Origin: Oscillospiraceae bacterium | GTDB taxonomy: Bacteria; Bacillota; Clostridia; Oscillospirales; Ruminococcaceae | Length of the DNA stretch: 35,972 nt | Assembly (NCBI GenBank): GCA_016297675.1 | Contig: JAEDGE010000002.1 | Location: 1 to 35,972, forward strand | Reading direction: 5' to 3' | In this document: one piece after another, positions 24,006 to 32,619 of the stretch | Layout: every line of letters starts with the position of its first letter | Numbering within the stretch: position 1 is the stretch's first letter | Notes under the pieces: generated by a model | Seen by the model: the letters and a program-made list of their open reading frames with translations, nothing else | Database searches by the model: none | Told to the model about the DNA's origin: nothing | Program-made: the position numbers and the translations under genes

Positions 24006-24191
24006 ATGGCAAAGAAGGCAATGAAATTAAAGCAGCAGAAAACTCCCAAATTCTCCACAAGAGCTTACACCCGCTGCAAGCTCTGCGGCAGACCGCATGC
24101 GTATCTGAGAAAATACGGCATTTGCCGTGTTTGCTTCAGACATCTGGCACATGAGGGTAAGATTCCGGGCGTTAAGAAAGCAAGCTGGTAA
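24006..24191 (+). CDS. rpsN: 30S ribosomal protein S14, type Z (zinc-binding)
   Basis: 61 residues, the normal length of the short zinc form (S14p/S29e). Zinc ligands are in CKLCG and CRVCF, with the surrounding STRAYTRCKLCGRPHAYLRK and FGICRVCF-type block (here YGICRVCFRHLAHEGKIPGV). The frame extends upstream into rplE, but ATG 24006 with GGGAGG a few bases before it gives the standard N-terminus MAKKAMKLKQQK. Confidence 0.97.
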   Translation: MAKKAMKLKQQKTPKFSTRAYTRCKLCGRPHAYLRKYGICRVCFRHLAHEGKIPGVKKASW

Positions 24192-24221
24192 AAGAAGCAT
24201 TACGAAAAGGAGGTCATTGGT

Positions 24222-24620
24222 ATGCAGATTACTGATACAATAGCAGACATTCTGACAAGAATTCGGAATGCGAGCTCCGCAAAACACGCCACCGTTGACG
24301 TTCCGGCTTCCAATGTCAAGAAGGCAATCACCCAGATCCTTCTCGACGAAGGCTACATCAAGAGCTTTCAGGTAGTGGAAGACGGCAAGCAGGGCATTAT
24401 CAGAATTACATTGAAATATACAGACAGCAAGGCACCGGTTATCACCGGTCTCCGCAGAGTTTCCAAGCCGGGTCTGCGGATTTATTCCAGCTGTGCAGAT
24501 ATGCCGAAGGTAAGAAAGGGTCTGGGCATTGCGATCGTTTCTACTTCTAAGGGTATCATGACAGACAAAAAAGCCCGTGAACTGAATGTTGGCGGCGAAG
24601 TTTTAGCTTATGTTTGGTAA
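24222..24620 (+). CDS. rpsH: 30S ribosomal protein S8
   Basis: 132 residues. Organises the central domain of 16S rRNA and in E. coli represses the spc operon. Family opening TDTIADILTRIRNASSAKHA and C-terminal GIAIVSTSKGIMTDKKAREL followed by NVGGEVLAYVW. AAAGGAGG precedes ATG 24222. Confidence 0.98.
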   Translation: MQITDTIADILTRIRNASSAKHATVDVPASNVKKAITQILLDEGYIKSFQVVEDGKQGIIRITLKYTDSKAPVITGLRRVSKPGLRIYSSCADMPKVRKGLGIAIVSTSKGIMTDKKARELNVGGEVLAYVW

Positions 24621-24634
24621 GGAGGACACAAGGA

Positions 24635-25180
24635 ATGTCAAGAATAGGTAAAAAACCGATCAGTGTCCCGGCTGGTGTTACCGTAACATGCGAAAACAAT
24701 TACGTTACCGTAAAAGGACCGAAGGGCGAAATCTCTAAGCAGTTTTCCCCGGAACTGGGCATTGCACTCGAAGATGGTGTCATCACCGTAACTCGTCCGA
24801 CTGATGACAAGGAACACAGATCCCTGCACGGTCTGACCAGAACACTGCTCTCCAATATGGTGGAAGGTGTAACCAACGGTTACAGCAAGACCCTGATCAT
24901 CGAAGGTGTCGGCTATCGTGCTGCAAAGAAGGGCAAGGAAGTCGTTCTGAGCGTTGGGTTCTCTCATCCGGTCAATATTCCGGAAACCGATGCCATCAAG
25001 TTGGAAGTTCCGCAGCCGAATACCATCGTAGTAAGCGGCATCGACAAGCAGGCAGTTGGTCAGTATGCAGCGGAAATTCGCGAAAAGCGTCCGCCGGAGC
25101 CGTATAAGGGCAAGGGCATCCGCTATGAAAATGAACACATTATCCGCAAGGAAGGTAAAGCCGGCAAGGGCAAAAAGTAA
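24635..25180 (+). CDS. rplF: 50S ribosomal protein L6
   Basis: 181 residues, at the factor-binding site beside the sarcin-ricin loop. Opening SRIGKKPISVPAGVTVTCEN; C-terminal signature PPEPYKGKGIRYENEHIIRK (family: PEPYKGKGIRY). An in-frame TTG-type extension to 24614 is rejected: TAAGGAGG sits between it and ATG 24635. Confidence 0.98.
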   Translation: MSRIGKKPISVPAGVTVTCENNYVTVKGPKGEISKQFSPELGIALEDGVITVTRPTDDKEHRSLHGLTRTLLSNMVEGVTNGYSKTLIIEGVGYRAAKKGKEVVLSVGFSHPVNIPETDAIKLEVPQPNTIVVSGIDKQAVGQYAAEIREKRPPEPYKGKGIRYENEHIIRKEGKAGKGKK

Positions 25181-25200
25181 TTGAAAGGAGTTAAATTGCT

Positions 25201-25560
25201 ATGATTAAAAAGGCAGACAGCAATAAAGCCAGAGCAAAAAGACACGCAAGAGTTCGTGCGAAGATTTCCGGTACTCCTGAACGTCCTCGCCTGAATGTAT
25301 ATCGTTCCACAAAGCACATCTACGCACAGCTGATCGACGATGTAAACGGTGTGACACTGGCATCCGCATCCAGCATGGATAAGGATTTTGAAGGCACCGG
25401 CGGCAACACAGAAGCTGCTCGGAAGGTTGGCACTATGATCGCAGAACGTGCACTTGCAAAGAACATCACAGAAGTCGTATTCGACAGAGGCGGTTACCTC
25501 TATCACGGCAGAGTGAAGGAACTCGCAGACGGTGCCCGTGAAGGCGGACTGAAATTCTAA
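25201..25560 (+). CDS. rplR: 50S ribosomal protein L18
   Basis: 119 residues. Brings 5S rRNA into the 50S subunit with L5. Family features: ARAKRHARVRAKISGTPERP, RLNVYRSTKHIYAQLIDDVN and the C-terminal VVFDRGGYLYHGRVKELADG with AREGGLKF. The downstream ribosome binding site of rpsE starts at its stop codon. Confidence 0.98.
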   Translation: MIKKADSNKARAKRHARVRAKISGTPERPRLNVYRSTKHIYAQLIDDVNGVTLASASSMDKDFEGTGGNTEAARKVGTMIAERALAKNITEVVFDRGGYLYHGRVKELADGAREGGLKF

Positions 25561-25572
25561 GGAGGGATTACT

Positions 25573-26073
25573 TTGGCAAAAATTGATCCGAACAGCTTGG
25601 AACTGACCGAAAAGGTCGTTTCGATCAATCGAGTATCCAAGACCGTAAAGGGCGGCCGTATCATGAAGTTCTCCGCACTCGTTGTAGTCGGCGATGGCAA
25701 TGGTACGATCGGTTTCGGTCTGGGCAAGTCCGGTGAAGTTCCGGATGCAATCCGTAAGGGCATTGAGGACGCAAAGAAGAACCTCATCAAGATTCCGCTG
25801 AAGGGCACTACCATTCCGCACGAAATTATCGGCAAGTTCGGTGCCGGCAGCGTGCTGATGAAGCCGGCTGCACCAGGTACTGGTGTGATTGCAGGCGGTC
25901 CGGTTCGTGCCGTGATTGAAGTAGCAGGCATTAAGGACATTCGTACCAAGTCCCTGCGTTCCAACAATCCGTGCAACGTCGTTCGGGCAACGATCAATGG
26001 TTTGGCATCTTGTGCAACCGCAGCTGAGGTTGCTGAAATGAGAGGCAAGTCAGTTAAGGAAATTTTAGGTTAA
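25573..26073 (+). CDS. rpsE: 30S ribosomal protein S5
   Basis: 166 residues, start codon TTG 25573 after AAGGAGGG. Functions in mRNA unwinding at the entry site and in decoding fidelity. The double-stranded-RNA-binding-like N-terminal half has INRVSKTVKGGRIMKFSALV and VVGDGNGTIGFGLGKSGEVP. The C-terminal half has GVIAGGPVRAVIEVAGIKDI and KSLRSNNPCNVVRATINGL. Confidence 0.98.
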   Translation: MAKIDPNSLELTEKVVSINRVSKTVKGGRIMKFSALVVVGDGNGTIGFGLGKSGEVPDAIRKGIEDAKKNLIKIPLKGTTIPHEIIGKFGAGSVLMKPAAPGTGVIAGGPVRAVIEVAGIKDIRTKSLRSNNPCNVVRATINGLASCATAAEVAEMRGKSVKEILG

Positions 26074-26085
26074 GGAGGGTGCATC

Positions 26086-26262
26086 ATGGCAAAGCAAATC
26101 AAGCTGGTAAAGAGCCTGTCCGGTCGGAAAAAGGATCAGGTTGCAACCGCAAATTCGCTGGGTCTGAAGAAGATCGGCGACGTTACCGTACAGCCGGAAA
26201 ATGCGGCAACCCTCGGTAAGATTCAGAAGATCTCACACCTCGTTGAGGTGCAGGAAGCATAA
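26086..26262 (+). CDS. rpmD: 50S ribosomal protein L30
   Basis: 58 residues, normal for bacterial L30. Reads MAKQIKLVKSLSGRKKDQVA and then ANSLGLKKIGDVTVQPENAA, with the typical SxxGRxxxQxxTxxxLGLxK pattern; the tail is KISHLVEVQEA. Ribosome binding site AAGGAGG precedes ATG 26086. Its place between rpsE and rplO is the standard one. Confidence 0.97.
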   Translation: MAKQIKLVKSLSGRKKDQVATANSLGLKKIGDVTVQPENAATLGKIQKISHLVEVQEA

Positions 26263-26280
26263 ACAAGGAGGTGCAGTAGG

Positions 26281-26721
26281 ATGAAACTTCACGAATTATC
26301 ACCGGCAGCAGGTTCGGTAAAGGACGTAAAGAGAGTTGGCCGTGGCCACGGTTCCGGAAACGGTAAGACCGCTGGTAAGGGTCACAAGGGTCAGAATGCA
26401 AGAAGCGGCGGCGGCGTTCGGATCGGCTTTGAAGGCGGTCAGATGCCAATCGCAAGAAGAATTCCGAAGAGAGGTTTTAAGAATATCTTCGGTACAGATT
26501 ATGCAATCGTAAATGTAGCAGATCTGAATCAGTTTGCAGAAGATACCGTTGTAGACACAGAGCTGCTGATGGCAACCGGTCTGGTAAAGAAGGTTTGTGC
26601 AGGCGTTAAGGTGCTCGGCAACGGCGAATTGACAACAAAGCTGACCGTAAAGGCTGCAAAATTCTCTAAGAGTGCAGTTGAAAAAATTGAAAAGGCTGGC
26701 GGAAAAGCTGAGGTGATGTAA
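26281..26721 (+). CDS. rplO: 50S ribosomal protein L15
   Basis: 146 residues, a late 50S assembly protein. The glycine- and basic-rich N-terminus (KRVGRGHGSGNGKTAGKGHK, QNARSGGGVRIGFEGGQMPI, ARRIPKRGF) and C-terminal SAVEKIEKAGGKAEVM are typical. Ends 1 base before the GTG start of secY. Confidence 0.98.
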   Translation: MKLHELSPAAGSVKDVKRVGRGHGSGNGKTAGKGHKGQNARSGGGVRIGFEGGQMPIARRIPKRGFKNIFGTDYAIVNVADLNQFAEDTVVDTELLMATGLVKKVCAGVKVLGNGELTTKLTVKAAKFSKSAVEKIEKAGGKAEVM

Positions 26722-26722
26722 T

Positions 26723-28048
26723 GTGTTTAAAACGCTGAGAGATGCTTGGAGTATCAAGGACATTCGCAAGAAGCTTTTGTACACATTATTTATGATCCTT
26801 ATTTTCCGTTTCGGTTGTGCACTGGTTGTTCCATTTTTGGATACGTCAGTGGTTTCCGAATGGATGAGCCAAAAGGCAACAAATGGTAACTTCCTCGAAT
26901 ATTTGGACATTTTAACAGGTGGTGCACTTTCTCAGGCAACCATCTTTTCCCTGTCCATTACCCCTTATATCAATGCGTCTATCATTATGCAGCTGCTGAC
27001 CTATGCTCTGCCGCCGTTGGAACGACTGCGGGATGAGGGGGAAGAAGGACAGAAAAAATTGAACAAAATCACTGCCTTTGTGGCTTTGGCTTTGGCGGTT
27101 TTCATGTCGGTTGCATATTATCTGACGCTGAAAAACAGCATGGAAGCGGTTAAAACATATGATTCCAAGGCTGCAAATATCTTTGTAGCAGTTATCATTG
27201 TAATGTGCTTTATCGCTGGTACTTGTATCGTTGTTTGGATGGGTAACCGGATTAACGATAAGGGCATCGGCAATGGTATTTCTATGTTGTTGTTTGCCGG
27301 CATTTTGGCACGGTTCCCTACCATGCTTGGTACCTTGGTTGAACTTACAAGAGAAAACCCACAGCGGTATTTCTTTGAATCTCTGGCTGTTCTGGTGATC
27401 TTTATTGCAATGATTACCTTCATTGTCTTCATGAACAACTCCGAACGCCGGATTCCGATTCAGTATGCAAAGCGTGTGGTTGGCAGAAAGCAGTATGGCG
27501 GACAGTCCACCCACATTCCGATTAAAGTTTGCATGAGCGGCGTTATGCCGATCATCTTTGCAATGTCTTTCATGTCCCTGCCGAGTACCATCGAGCTGTT
27601 TAAGCCGATGTATGATGATCCGACTGGCGGCTGGCAGAAGTTCTATAATGGATTTATCAGCTTCTTCCATACCAACAGCTGGGGTTATGCGGCAATCTAC
27701 TTCATTCTGATTATTGCATTTAACTACTTCTATGTATCGATGCAGTACAATCCGATTGAGATTGCAAACAATCTGCGGCAGAGCAACGGCGGTATTCCGG
27801 GCATTCGTCCTGGTAAGCCGACATCCGATTACATTCAGCGTGTCCTGTCCAAGATTACATTGGTTGGTGCATTCTTCCTTGGTATTATTGCCATCTTCCC
27901 GATTGCAATGAACAAGGCAGATCCGAACCTGAGTTCTTTGGCAATGGGCGGTACCACGATTCTGATCGTTGTCAGCGTGGCTTTGGAAACAGTTCGTACA
28001 TTGGAATCGGAAATGATGATGCGTCATCATAAGGGATTCCTCGAATAA
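26723..28048 (+). CDS. secY: Preprotein translocase channel subunit SecY
   Basis: 441-residue ten-helix channel that, with SecE and SecG, moves unfolded proteins through or into the membrane. It would export the scaffoldins at the end of the window. Visible features: an amphipathic N-terminus (FKTLRDAWSIKDIRKKLLYT), plug-region FLDILTGGALSQATIFSLSI-like sequence (here YLDILTGGALSQATIFSLSI), GIGNGISMLLFAGILARFP, and RRIPIQYAKRVVGRKQYGGQ in the cytoplasmic loop that binds SecA. GTG 26723 is the start, with AGGTGA upstream in rplO. Confidence 0.98.
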   Translation: MFKTLRDAWSIKDIRKKLLYTLFMILIFRFGCALVVPFLDTSVVSEWMSQKATNGNFLEYLDILTGGALSQATIFSLSITPYINASIIMQLLTYALPPLERLRDEGEEGQKKLNKITAFVALALAVFMSVAYYLTLKNSMEAVKTYDSKAANIFVAVIIVMCFIAGTCIVVWMGNRINDKGIGNGISMLLFAGILARFPTMLGTLVELTRENPQRYFFESLAVLVIFIAMITFIVFMNNSERRIPIQYAKRVVGRKQYGGQSTHIPIKVCMSGVMPIIFAMSFMSLPSTIELFKPMYDDPTGGWQKFYNGFISFFHTNSWGYAAIYFILIIAFNYFYVSMQYNPIEIANNLRQSNGGIPGIRPGKPTSDYIQRVLSKITLVGAFFLGIIAIFPIAMNKADPNLSSLAMGGTTILIVVSVALETVRTLESEMMMRHHKGFLE

Positions 28049-28060
28049 GGAGAAGATACC

Positions 28061-28693
28061 ATGAATTTGATTCTTTTAGGTGCTCCGGGTGCTGGAAAAG
28101 GCACACAGGCAGAGGTCATTTCAGAAGCATTGTCCATCCCGCAGATTTCCACCGGCAACATGCTGCGGGAAGCGGTTAAGAATGGTACCGAATACGGGCT
28201 GAAAGCAAAAGCAGCTATGGAAAGCGGTGCATTGGTTTCCGATGAAATTGTCATCGGAATCCTGAAAGATCGCATTGCACAGCCGGACTGCAAAAACGGA
28301 TTTATTCTGGACGGCTTTCCGAGAACCGTCCCGCAGGCAGAAGCACTGGATGCCATGGGCGTAACCATTGACAAGGTGCTGGAAATCTATGTACCGGATG
28401 AAACGATTAAAGAGCGTGTTTCCGGCAGAAGAGTCTGCGAAGGCTGTGGTGCTTCCTATCATGTGAAGTACAAGCCGACTAAGGTAGAGGGCGTTTGTGA
28501 TAAGTGCGGTGCAGCTACCGTTATCCGGAAGGATGACAAGCCGGAAACCGTTCTGGACAGACTGTCTGTTTACCATGCACAAACTGAACCACTGAAGGAT
28601 TACTATGCAAAGCAGGGAAAACTGGATACAGTGGTTGGTCAGGAAGAATTGTCAGATACGACAAAGCTGACACTGGCAGCAGTAGGTGCATAA
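28061..28693 (+). CDS. adk: Adenylate kinase, zinc-LID type
   Basis: 210 residues. Interconverts ATP + AMP and 2 ADP. P-loop GAPGAGKGTQ at residues 7-16, AMP-binding ISTGNMLREAV, and GFILDGFPRTVPQAEAL. The long LID holds two cysteine pairs, CEGCG and CDKCG, the structural zinc site usual in Gram-positive enzymes. It sits between secY and map as in most Firmicutes; only 3 bases separate it from map. Confidence 0.98.
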   Translation: MNLILLGAPGAGKGTQAEVISEALSIPQISTGNMLREAVKNGTEYGLKAKAAMESGALVSDEIVIGILKDRIAQPDCKNGFILDGFPRTVPQAEALDAMGVTIDKVLEIYVPDETIKERVSGRRVCEGCGASYHVKYKPTKVEGVCDKCGAATVIRKDDKPETVLDRLSVYHAQTEPLKDYYAKQGKLDTVVGQEELSDTTKLTLAAVGA

Positions 28694-28696
28694 TTC

Positions 28697-29446
28697 ATGA
28701 TTACAATCAAGTCCAGAGGGGATCTGGAAAAACTGAGAGAAGCGGGACGTGTTGCCGCACAGGCATTGGAACTGGCAGGGAAATCCATCCGACCGGGTAT
28801 GACCACCTATCAGCTGGATAAGATTCTGCATGATTTCATTGTACATTGCGGTGCAACCCCGACGTTTCTCGGATACGGCGGGTTTCCCGCAAGTGCGTGT
28901 ATCTCGATCAATGAGGAAGTCATCCACGGGATTCCCAATCGGCACCGTGTGATGAAAGCCGGCGACATTGTCAGCGTAGACGTGGGGGCAACTCTGAATG
29001 GCTTCGTTGGCGATAATGCCGCAACGTTTCCGGTCGGCGATATCTCGCAGGCGGCACAGGATTTGCTGGAGACAACAAAGGCAAGCCTGTATGAAGCCAT
29101 TGCAGCGGCACAGGTCGGTGCAAGACTTGGTGACGTTTGTCATGCTGTAGAGGCATATTGCTCCGAACGAGGCTACGGCATCGTCAGAGAGTACTGCGGG
29201 CATGGAATCGGACGAGAAATGCATGAGGATCCGGAAGTGCCGAATTATGGAAAACCGGGTCATGGTGTGCGTCTGATGCCGGGTATGACATTCTGCATTG
29301 AACCCATGATCAATCAAAAAGGAGATGCCGTTCGGGTTCTGAAGGACGGCTGGACGGTGGTGACCGCCAATGGCAGTCTCTCCGCCCATTTCGAGCATGA
29401 AATTGCAGTGACAAAGGACGGTCCCGTCATTCTGACAAGACCGTGA
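28697..29446 (+). CDS. map: Methionine aminopeptidase, type I
   Basis: 249 residues. Removes the initiator methionine from nascent proteins. Pita-bread fold with the metal ligands expected in VDVGATLNGFVGDNAATFPV (two Asp), EYCGHGIGREMHEDPEVPNY (His), MTFCIEPM (Glu) and HFEHEIAVTKDG (Glu); the active-site histidine is in HDFIVHCGATPTFLGYGGFP. Its ribosome binding site is weak (AGTAGGTG inside the end of adk), so it is probably coupled to adk translation. Confidence 0.98.
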   Translation: MITIKSRGDLEKLREAGRVAAQALELAGKSIRPGMTTYQLDKILHDFIVHCGATPTFLGYGGFPASACISINEEVIHGIPNRHRVMKAGDIVSVDVGATLNGFVGDNAATFPVGDISQAAQDLLETTKASLYEAIAAAQVGARLGDVCHAVEAYCSERGYGIVREYCGHGIGREMHEDPEVPNYGKPGHGVRLMPGMTFCIEPMINQKGDAVRVLKDGWTVVTANGSLSAHFEHEIAVTKDGPVILTRP

Positions 29447-29459
29447 CGGAGGAAACCGT

Positions 29460-29702
29460 ATGGAATGGCAGCAGGGCAGCATCGTGCTTGCAACTGCCGG
29501 TCGGGATGCAGGGATGTATTTTGCGGTGGTCGCAGCAGACGAACGGTTCGTCTGGCTGGCAAACGGCAAACGCAGAACCCTTGCAAAACCGAAACGGAAG
29601 AACAAAAAACATGTACAGCAGACCGGAACAGCGATTGCATTGGCATCGATGACCGATAAACGGCTTCGTACATGGCTGAACGAATTTGCAGCCGCACAAT
29701 AG
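29460..29702 (+). CDS. KOW-domain RNA-binding protein (L14e-like)
   Basis: 80 residues starting at ATG 29460 after GGAGG. The N-terminal half is a KOW-like module (QQGSIVLATAGRDAGMYFAV, then VWLANGKRRTLAKPKRKNKK). This is the small protein often annotated as a KOW or L14e/L6e/L27e-like RNA-binding protein in clostridial genomes, between map and infA. The position supports a ribosome-related role that has not been defined. Confidence 0.85.
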   Translation: MEWQQGSIVLATAGRDAGMYFAVVAADERFVWLANGKRRTLAKPKRKNKKHVQQTGTAIALASMTDKRLRTWLNEFAAAQ

Positions 29703-29726
29703 AACCCAATCGGGGAGGGTATCAGC

Positions 29727-29945
29727 GTGTCAAAAGAAGATATGATTGAAGTGGAGGGCGTTGTTCTGGAATCCCTTCCGAACGCCATGTTCAAGGTAGA
29801 ATTACAGAACAAGCATGTGATTCTGGCACATGTGTCCGGCAGGCTGCGGATGAATTATATCCGAATTGTGCCGGGCGACAAGGTAACGGTAGAAATGTCA
29901 CCCTATGATCTGACAAAAGGCCGGATTACCTGGAGAGCCAAGTAA
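29727..29945 (+). CDS. infA: Translation initiation factor IF-1
   Basis: 72 residues, the standard length, starting at GTG 29727 after GGGAGGG. OB-fold protein that blocks the A site during initiation. Family features: KEDMIEVEGVVLESLPNAMF, KVELQNKHVILAHVSGRLRM and YDLTKGRITWR. Confidence 0.98.
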   Translation: MSKEDMIEVEGVVLESLPNAMFKVELQNKHVILAHVSGRLRMNYIRIVPGDKVTVEMSPYDLTKGRITWRAK

Positions 29946-29994
29946 ATCCGACAGAAGCAAAGAAAACGGTTTATCTAATAAGGAGGTAAAACCA

Positions 29995-30108
<114 letters not shown>

Positions 30109-30141
30109 TGCTTTGAACTTTTAAATGGAGGTGCGATTAGT

Positions 30142-30510
30142 ATGGCAAGAATAGCAGGTATTGACCTTCCGAAAAATAAGCGGGTACAGATTGGCTTGAC
30201 TTATATTTACGGAATCGGCCGCAGCACAGCAGACCAGATTCTGGCTGGTACCGGCGTGAATCCGGATACCCGTGTAAAGGATTTGTCCGAAGAGGACGTT
30301 GCAAAGCTGCGTGACTATATCGACAAGCACTGCATCGTTGAGGGCGACCTGAGAAGAAACGTAGCACTGGATATCAAGCGTCTGGTTGAAATCGGCTGCT
30401 ACAGAGGTGTTCGTCACCGGAAGGGTCTGCCGGTTCGTGGCCAGCGGACAAAGACCAATGCAAGAACACGTAAGGGTCCGGTAAAGACCATCGCAAATAA
30501 GAAGAAGTAA
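30142..30510 (+). CDS. rpsM: 30S ribosomal protein S13
   Basis: 122 residues, in the 30S head, bridging to the 50S subunit. Family features: ARIAGIDLPKNKRVQIGLTY, IYGIGRSTADQIL, and the C-terminal GVRHRKGLPVRGQRTKTNAR with TRKGP. GGAGGTG precedes ATG 30142. Confidence 0.98.
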   Translation: MARIAGIDLPKNKRVQIGLTYIYGIGRSTADQILAGTGVNPDTRVKDLSEEDVAKLRDYIDKHCIVEGDLRRNVALDIKRLVEIGCYRGVRHRKGLPVRGQRTKTNARTRKGPVKTIANKKK

Positions 30511-30522
30511 GGAGGGGTCATT

Positions 30523-30924
30523 TTGGCACAGCAGAAGGGAAAGAAGGTTGTGATCAGACGCCGGAGAGAGCGGAAGAACATCGAGAACGGTGCTGTACAC
30601 ATCCAGTCTACATTCAATAACACCATCGTGACCATTACCGATACACAGGGTAATGCAATTAGCTGGGCAAGCTCCGGCGGACTTGGCTTCAGAGGTTCCA
30701 GAAAATCTACTCCGTTTGCTGCACAAACCGCAGCTGAAACCGCTGCAAAGGCAGCAATGGAACACGGTCTGAAGAGCGTTGAGGTTTATGTAAAGGGCCC
30801 GGGTGCCGGCAGAGAAGCTGCCATTCGTGCACTGCAGACCGTTGGTCTGGAAGTCAAGATGATCAAGGACGTTACACCGATTCCGCATAACGGTTGCCGT
30901 CCGCCGAAAAGACGTCGTGTCTAA
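30523..30924 (+). CDS. rpsK: 30S ribosomal protein S11
   Basis: 133 residues, start codon TTG 30523 after AAGGAGGGG. Platform protein near the mRNA exit. Family features: HIQSTFNNTIVTITDTQGNA, SWASSGGLGFRGSRKSTPFA, VKGPGAGREAAIRAL and the tail DVTPIPHNGCRPPKRRRV. Confidence 0.98.
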   Translation: MAQQKGKKVVIRRRRERKNIENGAVHIQSTFNNTIVTITDTQGNAISWASSGGLGFRGSRKSTPFAAQTAAETAAKAAMEHGLKSVEVYVKGPGAGREAAIRALQTVGLEVKMIKDVTPIPHNGCRPPKRRRV

Positions 30925-30945
30925 TTTACAGGAGGTGTAAAGAAA

Positions 30946-31542
30946 ATGGCAGTAAGCAGAGAACCAATCCTGAAACGGTGCAGATATCTGGGCATCAGCC
31001 CGATGGTAATGGGTATCTCCAAGGAATCCAACCGGAATCCGGGTGCCAATAACCGCAAGAAGATGTCGGAATACGGTATGCAGCTGAAGGAAAAGCAGAA
31101 GCTGAAGTTCATCTATGGCGTGGGCGAAAAGCAGTTCTATCACTACTTTGAAATCGCTACCAAGATGGAAGGCAAGGCTGGTGACAATCTGGTAACTTGT
31201 CTGGAAAGCAGACTGGATTCTGTTGTATTCCGCATGGGTCTGGCACTGACCAGAAGAGAAGCAAGACAGCTGGTTACCCATAAGCATTTCACAGTAAACG
31301 GCGTGAGAGTCGATATTCCGTCTTATCGTGTCAAGGTTGGCGATGTGATCGCCCTGCACGAGAGCAGCAGAGACAGCCAGAAGTTTAAGGATGTGGTAGA
31401 ACAGACCGCTGACAGAACCGTTCCGCTGTGGCTGGATGCCAATAAGGAATCTTTCAGTGCCACTGTTACACGGATGCCGGTTCCGGAGGATCTGGACTAC
31501 GAAGTAGCAGCACATCTGATTGTCGAATTGTACTCCAAGTAA
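30946..31542 (+). CDS. rpsD: 30S ribosomal protein S4, zinc-free type
   Basis: 198 residues. Initiates 30S assembly; in many bacteria it also regulates the alpha operon. The N-terminus has a single cysteine (KRCRYLGISP) where zinc-type S4 has four, so this is the C- form. The S4 RNA-binding domain runs from about 88 (ESRLDSVVFRMGLALTRREA, RQLVTHKHFTVNGVRVDIPS). The end is VAAHLIVELYSK. Confidence 0.97.
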   Translation: MAVSREPILKRCRYLGISPMVMGISKESNRNPGANNRKKMSEYGMQLKEKQKLKFIYGVGEKQFYHYFEIATKMEGKAGDNLVTCLESRLDSVVFRMGLALTRREARQLVTHKHFTVNGVRVDIPSYRVKVGDVIALHESSRDSQKFKDVVEQTADRTVPLWLDANKESFSATVTRMPVPEDLDYEVAAHLIVELYSK

Positions 31543-31608
31543 TGCCGATTATCCGCATAAGACGAAGAAACAAAAGACTAAGCGAATGCGTAATAGGAGG
31601 GTGCTTTT

Positions 31609-32562
31609 ATGCTGGAGAAAATTGAAAAGCCGGAACTTGAGACAGTCGAACTGCGAAGTGACGGAAAGTACGGTAAGTTTGTTTTAGCACCGCTGGAACG
31701 TGGCTACGGAACCACACTTGGTAACAGCCTGCGGCGTGTGCTGCTCTCCTCGCTGCCCGGTGTTGCAGTCAACTCCGTGAAAATTGACGGCGTACACCAT
31801 GAACTGTCTACGATCCCCGGCGTAAAAGAGGACGTGACAGAGATCATTCTGAGTCTTAAAGGTCTGACGGCGAAACTGTACGGAGACGGGCCGAAGACAA
31901 TCTATATTGAAGCAGAAGGCGAATGCGAAGTCACTGCCGGCGATATCAAAACCGATTCCGAAGTAAACATTCTCGATCCGGGTATGCACATTGCAACGCT
32001 CGGCAAGGATGCCAAACTGTATATGGAAATCGTTATCGACCGTGGCAGAGGCTATGTGTCTGCGGAACGCAATAAGCAAATGATGAATTCGCCCATTGAT
32101 GTGATCGCAGTTGACAGTATTTATACTCCTGTATTAAAGGTAAATTATCAGGTCGAGGACACACGGCTTGGACAGGTTACCGATTATGATAAGCTGACGT
32201 TGGAGGTCTGGACGGACGGTACCATCTCCGCAAAGGAAGCAATATCACAGGCAGCCAATCTCCTCAACGAGCATCTGAAACTGTTTGTCGATCTCTCCGA
32301 TGAGTCGAGCATAACAGAGGTTCTTGTGGAAAAGAACGAGAAAGGTAAGGAAAAGATTCTGGAGATGACCATTGAGGAACTTGACTTATCAGTGCGGTCA
32401 TTCAACTGCTTGAAGCGTGCGGGCATCAATACGGTAGACGATCTGATCAATAAGTCCGAGGAGGAAATGATGAAGGTTCGGAACCTCGGCAAGAAATCAT
32501 TTGACGAAGTGCGGGAAAAACTGCAGTCACTGGGGTTTGACCTGTCTTCTGATGAAGACTGA
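31609..32562 (+). CDS. rpoA: RNA polymerase alpha subunit
   Basis: 317 residues. The N-terminal domain (about 1-225) dimerises and seeds polymerase assembly: FVLAPLERGYGTTLGNSLRR, VLLSSLPG, and the DRGRGYVSAERNKQ block. After an acidic linker (ILVEK-type stretch here VLVEKNEKGKEKILEM) comes the C-terminal DNA- and activator-binding domain: LDLSVRSFNCLKRAGINTVD, then KVRNLGKKSFDEVREKLQSL. An 18-bp palindrome (32579-32596) lies between it and rplQ. Confidence 0.98.
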   Translation: MLEKIEKPELETVELRSDGKYGKFVLAPLERGYGTTLGNSLRRVLLSSLPGVAVNSVKIDGVHHELSTIPGVKEDVTEIILSLKGLTAKLYGDGPKTIYIEAEGECEVTAGDIKTDSEVNILDPGMHIATLGKDAKLYMEIVIDRGRGYVSAERNKQMMNSPIDVIAVDSIYTPVLKVNYQVEDTRLGQVTDYDKLTLEVWTDGTISAKEAISQAANLLNEHLKLFVDLSDESSITEVLVEKNEKGKEKILEMTIEELDLSVRSFNCLKRAGINTVDDLINKSEEEMMKVRNLGKKSFDEVREKLQSLGFDLSSDED

Positions 32563-32619
32563 AACGAAGAAAAGGGAACATGATAGATCTATCATGCAAC
32601 GATAAAGGAGTGAAATACG

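Noticed and set aside
22484..24058. Open minus-strand frame of 524 codons across rpsQ to rpsN
   Set aside because: It lies antisense to five conserved ribosomal genes, spans several gene borders and has no recognisable domain; it arises from codon bias on the coding strand.
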